Below, one piece after another: positions 1 through 5,254 of a DNA stretch of 5,387 nucleotides. Each line of letters opens with the position of its first letter. The stretch's first letter is position 1. The notes beneath the pieces are model-generated. The model saw only the letters and a program-made list of their open reading frames with translations. It made no database searches and was not told where the DNA came from. The stretch covers positions 1 to 5,387 of the forward strand of contig JAAZKQ010000345.1 of NCBI GenBank assembly GCA_012799755.1. Reading direction: 5' to 3'. The stretch comes from Lentisphaerota bacterium. GTDB lineage: Bacteria > Verrucomicrobiota > Lentisphaeria > Oligosphaerales > Oligosphaeraceae. Position numbers and translations under genes: made by a program.

Positions 1-278
1 ACAGCATTTTGTGCATTGCCATGATTTCAGATGCGCTCTCATAAGGATTTTCGCGCAGTTTCCTGTGAGTTTGGATGAGCCCCAACTCCTCGGTTCTTGC
101 CCTCCATTTTCCCAAACAAGGGCATAATGGCTTGGCAGCCGTCGTCCCAGACCGCCTTTTTGACGCCGCCCCGCCGCCAAGCGCCAGCTCGTGTCCCGCT
201 GGCATGTAGGAGGCCTTTGGCGCTGAAAGCGAAAGGCGGCAGAAACGGGCTGTTATCAATGAGTCCTGACCGATTACC
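1..278 (+). repeat. Left copy of a ~290-bp interspersed inverted repeat (cut by window start)
   Basis: This stretch matches the reverse complement of 4748-5038. Positions 1-128 align with about nine mismatches (15, 72, 73, 92, 94, 96, 102, 105, 111). The right copy then carries roughly 18 extra bases, and the match resumes from the shared TGGCAGCCG to about 278 at lower identity. The outer end of the match coincides with base 1, so the true left boundary is not visible. The stretch lies downstream of the phosphoesterase stop codon. It contains no credible gene: the 66-codon frame at 97-297 exists only because the same open frame occurs in the mirrored copy. The bases between 279 and 341 show nothing beyond a small hairpin. 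Confidence 0.9.
173..240. other. Nested hairpin inside the left repeat
   Basis: An inner 7-bp stem pairs AGCGCCA (180-186) with TGGCGCT (218-224), and an outer 6-bp stem pairs GCCGCC (173-178) with GGCGGC (235-240). The same stem sequences occur in the right copy (4783-4856). The stem bases are identical in both copies, so there is no compensatory change to prove that pairing is selected. It may be a structured part of a mobile or transcribed element, or a by-product of the repeat's GC-rich composition. Confidence 0.45.
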
Positions 279-317
279 CGCAAATGACGCGGACTGACAC
301 TGCTCCCCTTACCCATC

Positions 318-332
318 GCAGATCATGTCTGC
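318..332 (-). terminator. Small hairpin after the phosphoesterase gene
   Basis: GCAGA (318-322) pairs with TCTGC (328-332) around a 5-base loop, starting 10 bp past the phosphoesterase stop on the minus strand. The stem is only 5 bp and no T-run follows in the direction of transcription, so this is at best a weak transcription end or an RNA 3'-end hairpin. Confidence 0.15.
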
Positions 333-341
333 CCAAATCCA

Positions 342-1445
342 TCACTGTCCCAGCAATTTGCCGACGCCGAAACTCATAATGAAAGTCATCATGTTGACGC
401 TGAGTTCGTGTGAGCGCTCACCGAGGGCCTTGTCCACGTTTTTTGGTCGCGGGGCCATTTGCCGACGATTTTCGGGATTGAAGCCGGTGATTGGCGGTCC
501 AGCGAGAGCTTCGCGGTATTTCTCCGGCACGGGCAGTTGCTGCCATTTTGCCGCAGGCAGGAACGCTTGCTCATTTTCCTGCCATTCGTAGCTTTCGATG
601 ATCACTGCATCGGGATGGAAATTGAACACTTTGAAGCCCGGACGGTGGCTGCGGCCAACTGCCGGCGCGACAAACTGCCGCCAGCCGTCGCGTTGAAATT
701 CCAGATCGAGATGCAGGTGCCCGCCGAGAACTGCCAGGACATGTGGGTTGCGGCTGATCATCTGCATTGTCGGCATGGCATCAAGGAAACTCGGCGGCCA
801 CAATGGCTCATGGTTAATGAAGAGCGTCGGTTTAGCGGCAGCGCTGGCCAAATCGCTTTCCATCCACTCCCAGCTTACCGGCGAGAACGTCACGCAGCCC
901 TCGGCGCCCGATGCCTGGTTGTCGGTGCTGGTGAAGTGGAAATGCCAACCGCCGAAATCAAAACTGTAGTGGGTCGCGCCGAAGACCTTCTCGAAATCCC
1001 AAGGCCAGTTATCACCGGGTACGATGCAGTATGGCCCGGCCAGTTCGCTGTCAAGGAATCGTTTCAGCCAGCGATGCCGACGAACCCCGACGGGCTCCTT
1101 CTTCTCGGCCTCGCTAAGGTCCCAGAAATGGCCGGCGTTATCACCGGTGACGATGGTGAAATTCGGTTTGATGTCATCACGGATGGCATGGCAGGCGGCA
1201 GTGACCAGCGTACGGCTGGTGACATTGGTGATATGGAGGTCCGTGATCCATGCCATGCGGAAGCGCGGCGGGGTCTGCCGCTGCGCCCAGTCGGGCTGCG
1301 CCATCACCGGTATTTCGAACTGCCGGGCCATCTCGAAGAGATTGCGCAGCGGGTCGGCATTTTCCGTGTCAATTTGCGCGTGCAAGAACGCAGCGGTAGC
1401 GATAGCCAGAGCGGCAACGATGCGCATGATTCGAAAAGTCAACAT
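342..1445 (-). CDS. Exported calcineurin-like metallophosphoesterase with a modified third motif
   Basis: This 367-residue protein is predicted to hydrolyse phosphoester bonds using two metal ions; the substrate is unknown. Residues 1-23 look like a Sec signal peptide (basic MLTFRIMR, hydrophobic IVAALAIATAAFL, cleavage after LHA before Q24), so it should act outside the cytoplasm. Family motifs appear in the expected order: D69-x-H71, G101-D102, then G144-D-N-W where most relatives have GNH[DE], H212 in INHEP, and G242-H-L-H245. The third motif is atypical because the usual metal-binding Asn is Asp145 and the usual catalytic His is absent, so activity may be altered. The start is supported by AGGAG four bases upstream (1450-1454); Met7 has no such site. 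It begins 64 bp after the small YqaE-like gene on the same strand and is the last gene of the cluster. The family assignment is firm; the role is not known. Confidence 0.88.
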   Translation of the reverse strand: MLTFRIMRIVAALAIATAAFLHAQIDTENADPLRNLFEMARQFEIPVMAQPDWAQRQTPPRFRMAWITDLHITNVTSRTLVTAACHAIRDDIKPNFTIVTGDNAGHFWDLSEAEKKEPVGVRRHRWLKRFLDSELAGPYCIVPGDNWPWDFEKVFGATHYSFDFGGWHFHFTSTDNQASGAEGCVTFSPVSWEWMESDLASAAAKPTLFINHEPLWPPSFLDAMPTMQMISRNPHVLAVLGGHLHLDLEFQRDGWRQFVAPAVGRSHRPGFKVFNFHPDAVIIESYEWQENEQAFLPAAKWQQLPVPEKYREALAGPPITGFNPENRRQMAPRPKNVDKALGERSHELSVNMMTFIMSFGVGKLLGQ

Positions 1446-1509
1446 GGCACTCCTGATCTGTTTTACTTGGGATAGAACACTTTTCGTAGTGGCGACAGCA
1501 GGCCGCCGT

Positions 1510-1659
1510 TCAGTCTTTATGGTTGAGGCAAATCAGCAGTGCGGCAAGCGTACCCGGCAAGCACCCCAAGCCCGTCAACAACAACAGGATGACCCCGCAA
1601 CCTTTGTCATAGACCGCCGGCGGGGGAAAAATGATTGCCGGAAGAATACGGATAAGCAT
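1510..1659 (-). CDS. YqaE/Pmp3-family small membrane protein
   Basis: This 49-codon gene reads MLIRILPAIIFPPPAVYDKG for its first 20 residues and continues with G22 and a second hydrophobic segment (23-45) containing L28-T29, G32 and P35-G36. The double-proline end of helix 1, the GxG turn (20-22) and the LT-x3-G-x2-PG signature of helix 2 match the YqaE/Pmp3 (UPF0057) family, two-helix inner-membrane proteins of about 50 residues linked in yeast and bacteria to membrane potential and salt, osmotic or cold stress. The length is normal for the family. A TAA lies in frame two codons upstream, which fixes the ATG at 1659; GGGG at 8-11 bases upstream is the likely ribosome site. The start lies 195 bp from the permease stop, so it may have its own promoter. 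The stop lies 64 bp before the phosphoesterase. The function in this organism is inferred from the family only. Confidence 0.85.
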   Translation of the reverse strand: MLIRILPAIIFPPPAVYDKGCGVILLLLTGLGCLPGTLAALLICLNHKD

Positions 1660-1664
1660 GCCTT

Positions 1665-1685
1665 AGCCCCAGCCTGGTCGGGGCT
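1665..1685 (-). promoter_or_regulatory. Hairpin covering the ribosome-binding region of the yqaE-like gene
   Basis: AGCCCC (1665-1670) and GGGGCT (1680-1685) form a perfect 6-bp stem with a 9-base loop. In the minus-strand transcript the 3' arm supplies the GGGG that is the best ribosome-binding candidate, ending seven bases before the ATG at 1659. Folding would hide that site, so translational control is possible. A chance GC-rich hairpin is the alternative. Confidence 0.3.
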
Positions 1686-1802
1686 CCTCGTGCTGGTGAC
1701 AAAGGGCGGCGGTCAATTACAGCGCAATCGCTCGTCAAGACCTCAACCGACACAGAAAATAAACAGCCATAAGATAGCCGTCCAGCCACCTGAACCCAAA
1801 TG

Positions 1803-1825
1803 CCGCCGTGTTTTCCGCGCGGCGG
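1803..1825 (-). terminator. Candidate weak terminator downstream of the permease gene
   Basis: CCGCCG (1803-1808) and CGGCGG (1820-1825) form a 6-bp GC stem with an 11-base loop, 30 bp past the permease stop on the minus strand. No T-run follows (the next bases in the transcript are CATTTGGG), so it is not a canonical intrinsic terminator. It could slow polymerase or protect a 3' end. The rest of the gap between the permease and the YqaE-like gene (1660-1854) shows no further gene and no convincing promoter. Confidence 0.22.
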
Positions 1826-1854
1826 TCTGCCTGCGTGGTCAAGCCTAGTTGCAG

Positions 1855-3159
1855 TCACCGCACCTTCCGGCGTTTGCCCATGGTCTCTTGCAGACGCCAT
1901 GCGCTGTTGGCTGAAAAAAAGGACAGCGTCAGCAGCACAAGGAACACCGCCAAGTAAGAGCCGCGACTGTAGACCAACACGCCTGACGCATCGCGTAACG
2001 GCGCATGCAGATTCATCAGATAGCCCACGACGTTACCCAGGATAGCCACAAAGATGAAAGAGACGAAGTTCATGATGCTGATGGCGCTGCCGGCCTTGTC
2101 GGGATCATTGGTTTCATGCATCAGCGGCACCGTGATGGACGCGGTGCTGGCCGTCAGCGCCAGCAGGCAGAAAAACACTGCCAAGTATGGCGAACGCCAG
2201 TCCATGACCAGGTGCAGCACGATAATCGAAAAATCAATAATGCCCATGACACCGGCAATACGCAAAAACAGACAGCGGCGATTGCCCAGCATGCGGCTCA
2301 TGGTCGCAAAGCTCAGGCCCGATAACGCCGACAGAATGGCCATCAGTGAAAAAATCAATGCGGCATTGTTCGAACTCATGCCGCAATAGTCCTCAATGAA
2401 TTTTTTGCCGATGACGGTCTGAATCACGTAGTACATGCCGAAGTTGATGCCACTGAAAGTGTAGACGTGTAGATTGTGCCGCACGCGAAGCACAGTGGCG
2501 AAGGTCTTCAGGTTGAAACGCATTTCCTGCCGTATCGGCGGTTTGCGCACACCACGGCTGCAAAGCGCGAAAAGCACGTACAACAGCAAGGACAGCTGCG
2601 CCAGCAGCAGCAACAAACGCCGCCAGCCCATCAGCTCCACGCAGGCGACAAAGGGCGCGTTGGCGACAATGCCGCCGCAAAACCCCGACAGAACCATAAA
2701 AGACAACATGATGGAAAAATTCTTGTCGCTGCTGCAATGTTTGATTTCCTTGATCAAGCAGAGGTAGAACGAACTAGCGCCAAGGCCGGCTAACGCCCGC
2801 GCAAAATATAGCCACGGCAGGCTTGACGAATAGGGAAAAATGAGGGAACCCAAGCAGAAAAACATCGCGCCGACAAGCATGACGCGGATGCCGCCGTAAC
2901 GCTCGGCCAGCACGCCGGTGACCAGCTGGCAACAGGCGTAGATGTACATGAAGGACGAGCCCAGCGCGGTAATCGCCGGAGCCGACGCGCCGAGATCCTG
3001 CTGCAAAATACTGAAGATGGCCCCAGGAATCGCCACGCGCTGGATATTCGTCAAAAAATACAGCCCCGTCGCCAAAACGACGAGTATGACTCGCAAATGA
3101 TACGGATGCAGGCCGGTGCGGCGGCGGGCTGTGCTTGGCAATGACTTGGGCTTGGACAT
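1855..3159 (-). CDS. Major facilitator superfamily (MFS) permease, substrate unknown
   Basis: This 434-residue integral membrane protein has about twelve hydrophobic segments (roughly 23-40, 60-82, 92-110, 115-136, 148-173, 180-200, then 229-250, 264-285, 296-318, 325-346, 357-383, 400-418), arranged as two halves of six joined by a basic loop near 201-228. The MFS signature between helices 2 and 3 is clear: G82-V-L-A-E-R-Y-G-G-I-R92. The N-terminus (1-22) is basic and cytoplasmic, as is the C-terminal tail. MFS proteins move small solutes by uniport or by proton or sodium coupling; nothing here identifies the cargo. The ATG at 3159 is the first usable start, since the upstream frame has no ATG, GTG or TTG before an in-frame TGA about 75 bases upstream. 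Unusually, it is preceded by a run of six C and no Shine-Dalgarno sequence. It follows the dehydrogenase by 93 bp and is probably co-transcribed with it. Confidence 0.92.
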   Translation of the reverse strand: MSKPKSLPSTARRRTGLHPYHLRVILVVLATGLYFLTNIQRVAIPGAIFSILQQDLGASAPAITALGSSFMYIYACCQLVTGVLAERYGGIRVMLVGAMFFCLGSLIFPYSSSLPWLYFARALAGLGASSFYLCLIKEIKHCSSDKNFSIMLSFMVLSGFCGGIVANAPFVACVELMGWRRLLLLLAQLSLLLYVLFALCSRGVRKPPIRQEMRFNLKTFATVLRVRHNLHVYTFSGINFGMYYVIQTVIGKKFIEDYCGMSSNNAALIFSLMAILSALSGLSFATMSRMLGNRRCLFLRIAGVMGIIDFSIIVLHLVMDWRSPYLAVFFCLLALTASTASITVPLMHETNDPDKAGSAISIMNFVSFIFVAILGNVVGYLMNLHAPLRDASGVLVYSRGSYLAVFLVLLTLSFFSANSAWRLQETMGKRRKVR

Positions 3160-3229
3160 TGGGGGGACTGTTATTTCATTTTGGACGGCGTACAGACGCT
3201 GAAAACAAAGGGCTGTAGGAAATAGCTGT

Positions 3230-3249
3230 TGTCAAAGCGTGACCGGTTA
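3230..3249 (-). repeat. Dispersed 20-bp motif between the dehydrogenase and permease genes
   Basis: On the minus strand this reads TAACCGGTCACGCTTTGACA, close to the consensus TAACCGGTCACNCATTGRTA seen in the right flank; its first 17 bases differ from the copy at 5233-5252 by one base. It begins four bases after the dehydrogenase stop. Its last six bases are a perfect TTGACA -35 hexamer for the permease direction, but no matching -10 box lies 16-18 bp further on, so a promoter is not claimed. The remainder of the 93-bp gap holds nothing else recognisable. Confidence 0.6.
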
Positions 3250-3252
3250 TAC

Positions 3253-4269
3253 TCAACAACGGTTCCAATCAAAGACGGTTCCCATCACCGTCGGGTCATT
3301 TTGCGCCAAACGGGTGAAGACTGCCGGCGCGTCGTGGGGACTGACCTGCTCTCGCAGCAACGGACGCACCTGAATCCTTCCGGCGGCGATAAACCTCAAC
3401 AGCATGCGCATGTCGTCACGCATCGTCCAGTAACCCGGAAAAGACTCATTCTTTGGTCGCACAAAATTATGGGCGCCAATGATGATGATGCCTGGCCGAT
3501 GCACATCATTGTAGAAGTCAATCTGTTCGGTCGGTGTCCGCGAGCAACCCACCAAGGCAATGCGGCCCTGCGGCGCCATAAGCTTCAGGCCTTGCTTAAC
3601 TGCGGCCGGCGAGCCGGTCACTTCGATGACAGTGTTGACACCGCGGCCTTCGGTGAGCCGGCGGACGGCATCGAGCAGCGCCGGGTCGTCAGGCGACCAA
3701 GCCGCGTCCGCGCCAAACTGGCAGGCGCGTTCCCGGCGCTCGGCGATGAAGTCCATGGCCAACAGCGGCAACGCGCCGGAAAGCCGCGCACATTGCAACG
3801 CAAAAGCACCAAGGAGGCCCTGGCCCATTACCAGGCACGATTCGCCCAACTCCAATCGTAGCTTGCGCAGTCCTTGCAGGCCCATGGCCGCGACAATGCA
3901 GAAGACGGCCTCTACAGACGGCAGAGTCTCGTCCTCAATGCGCACCAAGTCCCGGCAGTGCTTGACCAAGTACTGCGCGTGCTGACTGTGATACACCGCC
4001 ACGCGGTCGCCGACGCGCAGCTCATGAACATCGTCCGCCAGAGCCATGACCTCGGCGACGGCACTATAGCCCAGGTAGCGCGGAAATTTTGCCGCTCCGG
4101 GGGCGCCGAGGTTGTTCTCTCCCATGAGATTGGCCCGTTCGGTGCCGGTACTGATCAGCGTACAATCGGTCTTGAGCAAGGCATGGCCCGGCGGCAATGC
4201 CGTTTGCAATTCATGCTCTTCCAAAACGGCAATTCCCGGGGCGACAAAGGCAATGCGGTGACTTTTCAT
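3253..4269 (-). CDS. Zinc-less medium-chain dehydrogenase/reductase (MDR superfamily)
   Basis: This 338-residue cytoplasmic oxidoreductase is related to the threonine/alcohol dehydrogenase-like (COG1063-type) MDR proteins. The N-terminal GroES-like domain (about 1-125) contains the conserved stretch C36-TLISTGTER45, and the Rossmann domain (about 126-270) carries G149-Q-G151-LL-G154, with Asp173 at the end of the second strand suggesting preference for NAD(H) over NADP(H). Positions that bind catalytic zinc in classical alcohol dehydrogenases appear replaced: Ser40 at the Cys position, and Tyr68 in LGYSAVAEV where GHE is usual. The four-cysteine structural zinc lobe is also missing. It should therefore transfer hydride without zinc; the substrate is unknown. 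The ATG at 4269 has AAGGA six bases upstream (4276-4280). It is the first gene of the minus-strand cluster, so its upstream region probably holds the promoter, and it probably shares a transcript with the permease. A sugar, polyol or secondary-metabolite substrate is possible but cannot be told from sequence alone. Confidence 0.88.
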   Translation of the reverse strand: MKSHRIAFVAPGIAVLEEHELQTALPPGHALLKTDCTLISTGTERANLMGENNLGAPGAAKFPRYLGYSAVAEVMALADDVHELRVGDRVAVYHSQHAQYLVKHCRDLVRIEDETLPSVEAVFCIVAAMGLQGLRKLRLELGESCLVMGQGLLGAFALQCARLSGALPLLAMDFIAERRERACQFGADAAWSPDDPALLDAVRRLTEGRGVNTVIEVTGSPAAVKQGLKLMAPQGRIALVGCSRTPTEQIDFYNDVHRPGIIIIGAHNFVRPKNESFPGYWTMRDDMRMLLRFIAAGRIQVRPLLREQVSPHDAPAVFTRLAQNDPTVMGTVFDWNRC

Positions 4270-4275
4270 GGCGTT

Positions 4276-4280
4276 TCCTT
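4276..4280 (-). promoter_or_regulatory. Shine-Dalgarno site of the dehydrogenase gene
   Basis: AAGGA on the minus strand ends six bases before the ATG at 4269. It is the best-formed ribosome site in the window and decides the start codon. No convincing -35/-10 pair is visible upstream; an AT-rich CATATTTTTTAC stretch around 4297-4308 is the only candidate -10 region, without a matching -35. Confidence 0.6.
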
Positions 4281-4479
4281 GTCAAAGGGCAGCAAGTAAA
4301 AAATATGGCGCTTCGTCATGCCCATACTATCGCCCATTTCTTGGCATCAACCAGCAGTTTTGCGCGATTGCGCCTGTTTGATGGCGAGGGTGGGCGTATG
4401 AGCGGAGGTGGCAGCATGCTGTCGCCGTTGGCGAGTGCAGCTGGGCGAGAATCGCCGACCGCCGGCGCGAGCCGCTTGG

Positions 4480-4499
4480 TATTCGGTCACTCATTGATA
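4480..4499 (+). repeat. Dispersed motif copy, diverged
   Basis: Reads TATTCGGTCACTCATTGATA against the consensus TAACCGGTCACNCATTGRTA. The following TTGGCGGATTCC also resembles the TTGGCCGTTCCC that follows the copy at 4750-4769, so a longer decayed module seems to be present here. Confidence 0.6.
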
Positions 4500-4524
4500 T
4501 TGGCGGATTCCAGGAGACGCCTGA

Positions 4525-4668
4525 GACCAATGGAACTCATTGGCAGCGGCGCTGGGGCGAGGACTCACGACTCATAAGACATGATCCCATGGATTGGGCA
4601 ACCGGGACGCCCGGGACAACGGGGAATGACACATTGGACTCAAGGGACTCCTATGAAACTCGCCGCGT
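4525..4668. repeat. Degenerate 9-bp repeat tract
   Basis: Variants of GGACTCAAG and CGGGACAAC recur at 9-bp or near 9-bp spacing; adjacent examples are CGGGACGCC with CGGGACAAC, and GGACTCAAG with GGACTCCTA. The tract looks like an old, decayed tandem array. Because 9 is a multiple of 3, such tracts keep frames open, which explains part of the 122-codon plus-strand frame at 4581-4949. That frame is not considered a gene. Confidence 0.35.
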
Positions 4669-4722
4669 GGTTCGTCGGAATTCGCAACGAAGAACTATCC
4701 AATCACAATCGTGATAAGGCAG

Positions 4723-4748
4723 CTGAAATCGTCGGGAAGCACAAAATG
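4723..4748 (+). repeat. 26-bp direct repeat, first copy
   Basis: CTGAAATC (4723-4730), six variable bases, then AAGCACAAAATG (4737-4748). The same arrangement occurs at 5009-5034, exactly 286 bp further on; 22 of 26 bases match. The two copies bracket the body of the right ~290-bp element. The first copy runs directly into the dispersed motif at 4750. Confidence 0.75.
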
Positions 4749-4749
4749 G

Positions 4750-4769
4750 TAACCGGTCACCCATTGATA
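4750..4769 (+). repeat. Dispersed motif copy
   Basis: Reads TAACCGGTCACCCATTGATA, a perfect match to the consensus. It is preceded by CACAAAATG, as is the copy at 5233-5252, so the conserved unit is longer than 20 bp. Its core with one more base on each side (4749-4761) is almost a palindrome: GGT-A-ACCGGT-C-ACC. Confidence 0.75.
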
Positions 4770-4782
4770 ATTGGCCGTTCCC

Positions 4783-4856
4783 GCCGCCTTTTGCTTTCAG
4801 CGCCAAAGGCCCCCACCTGCCACGGGACACGAGATGGCGCTCGGCAGCGGGGCGGC
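4783..4856. other. Nested hairpin inside the right repeat
   Basis: An outer stem pairs GCCGCC (4783-4788) with GGCGGC (4851-4856), and an inner stem pairs AGCGCCA (4799-4805) with TGGCGCT (4835-4841). It corresponds to the structure in the left repeat at 173-240; the inner stem is identical although the loop bases have diverged. Confidence 0.45.
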
Positions 4857-5008
4857 GTCAACAAGGCGATCGGGGACAGCGGCTGCCAATGTGTGGTCAA
4901 TGACCGTATCGTTATGCCCTTGTTTGGTAAAATAGATGGCAAAAGCTGAGGAGTTGGGGCTCATCTGAACTCACAGGAAACTGCGCGAAAATCCTTATGA
5001 GAGCGCAT

Positions 5009-5034
5009 CTGAAATCATGGCAAAGCACAAAATG
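5009..5034 (+). repeat. 26-bp direct repeat, second copy
   Basis: CTGAAATC (5009-5016), six variable bases, then AAGCACAAAATG (5023-5034), followed by GTCACTC at 5037. This is the outer end of the right element and is mirrored at positions 1-30 of the window. Confidence 0.75.
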
Positions 5035-5038
5035 CTGT

Positions 5039-5201
5039 CACTCGGCGATTTTTTGCGTGAAAAATGCCGGTTTTTCGACTATGTTTCGTGCCGTTCCTTG
5101 AAATCATCAGCCCACCCACCCTGGGGGGCCTCCATCCAATGGTACGAGCGCGCGCCCGCGCGCGAGGCCGACGGTCACTCGCTTGGACTGGAGACCATGA
5201 A
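5039..5201. other. Gene-free stretch with AT and CG structural runs
   Basis: Contains GAAAAA (5059-5064) and TTTTTC (5071-5076), which pair around TGCCGG, and an alternating CG run near 5148-5164 that could fold or adopt unusual helix geometry. A 65-codon frame (5017-5214 plus) starts inside the right repeat, has no recognisable family or ribosome site, and ends inside a dispersed motif, so I do not call it a gene. The stretch may be a further part of the interspersed repeat, whose left counterpart would lie outside the window. Confidence 0.4.
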
Positions 5202-5252
5202 TATTAATGGGTGACCGCTTACACAAAATGCGTAACCGGTCACGCATTGGTA
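5202..5252. repeat. Head-to-head pair of dispersed motifs (large imperfect hairpin)
   Basis: A minus-strand copy (5202-5221, TAAGCGGTCACCCATTAATA read on minus) and a plus-strand copy (5233-5252, TAACCGGTCACGCATTGGTA) face away from an 11-base loop. The arms pair at 16 of 20 positions and two mismatches would be G-U pairs in RNA. This could be a protein-binding site, a transcript-end hairpin, or two element ends joined. Confidence 0.65.
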
Positions 5253-5254
5253 AA

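Larger units (their letters stand above)
4281..4747. other. Gene-free intergenic stretch upstream of the dehydrogenase
   Basis: About 470 bp between the dehydrogenase ribosome site and the right repeat hold no credible coding region. Open frames here (for example 4327-4530 minus and 4197-4577 plus) show no recognisable family signature, and none has a clear ribosome site. The contents are the presumed dehydrogenase promoter region, two GCCCAT hexamers 12 bp apart (4320-4325 and 4332-4337) that could be a small operator, one diverged copy of the dispersed motif (4480-4499) and a degenerate 9-bp repeat tract (about 4525-4668). Confidence 0.6.
4748..5038 (-). repeat. Right copy of the ~290-bp interspersed inverted repeat
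   Basis: Its reverse complement matches positions 1-278: nearly identical over the outer 128 bp (5038 to about 4911), then an extra ~18 bp around 4890-4910 that includes the palindrome GGTCAATGACC, then a similar but more diverged inner half. The dispersed motif is embedded near the inner end (4750-4769). No transposase or other gene lies in it. It may be a MITE-like non-autonomous element or a genome-wide intergenic repeat that happens to be present twice in opposite orientation. Confidence 0.9.

Noticed and set aside
97..297. Frames at 97-297 (+) and 4757-4942 (-) with similar peptides beginning MPSI-PNKG
   Set aside because: The peptide similarity is explained by the inverted DNA repeat. 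Differences are not concentrated at third codon positions, and one copy has an ~18-bp length change, so coding selection is not indicated.
459..1475. Long plus-strand frame of 338 codons opposite the phosphoesterase
   Set aside because: It is antisense to a gene with clear family motifs and a signal peptide, and its translation shows no family signature. High-GC codon usage keeps the opposite strand open.
1024..1848. Plus-strand frame of 274 codons
   Set aside because: It runs antisense across the phosphoesterase N-terminus and the whole YqaE-like gene, and its product is low-complexity and basic with no recognisable domain.
1607..1900. Minus-strand 97-codon frame
   Set aside because: It overlaps the starts and ends of two better-supported genes in other frames and resembles no family.
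3206..3235. Sigma-70 promoter for the permease from the TTGACA at 3235-3230
   Set aside because: No -10-like hexamer is found at 16-18 bp spacing, and the TTGACA is part of the dispersed motif copy.
4581..4949. Plus-strand 122-codon frame
   Set aside because: It spans a decayed 9-bp repeat tract and most of the right element. The related frame at 5017 shares only the repeat-derived KHKM segment.
1..5038. Composite transposon with transposase-bearing insertion sequences
   Set aside because: The flanking elements are only ~290 bp and encode no transposase, and no target duplication can be assessed because the left edge is cut.
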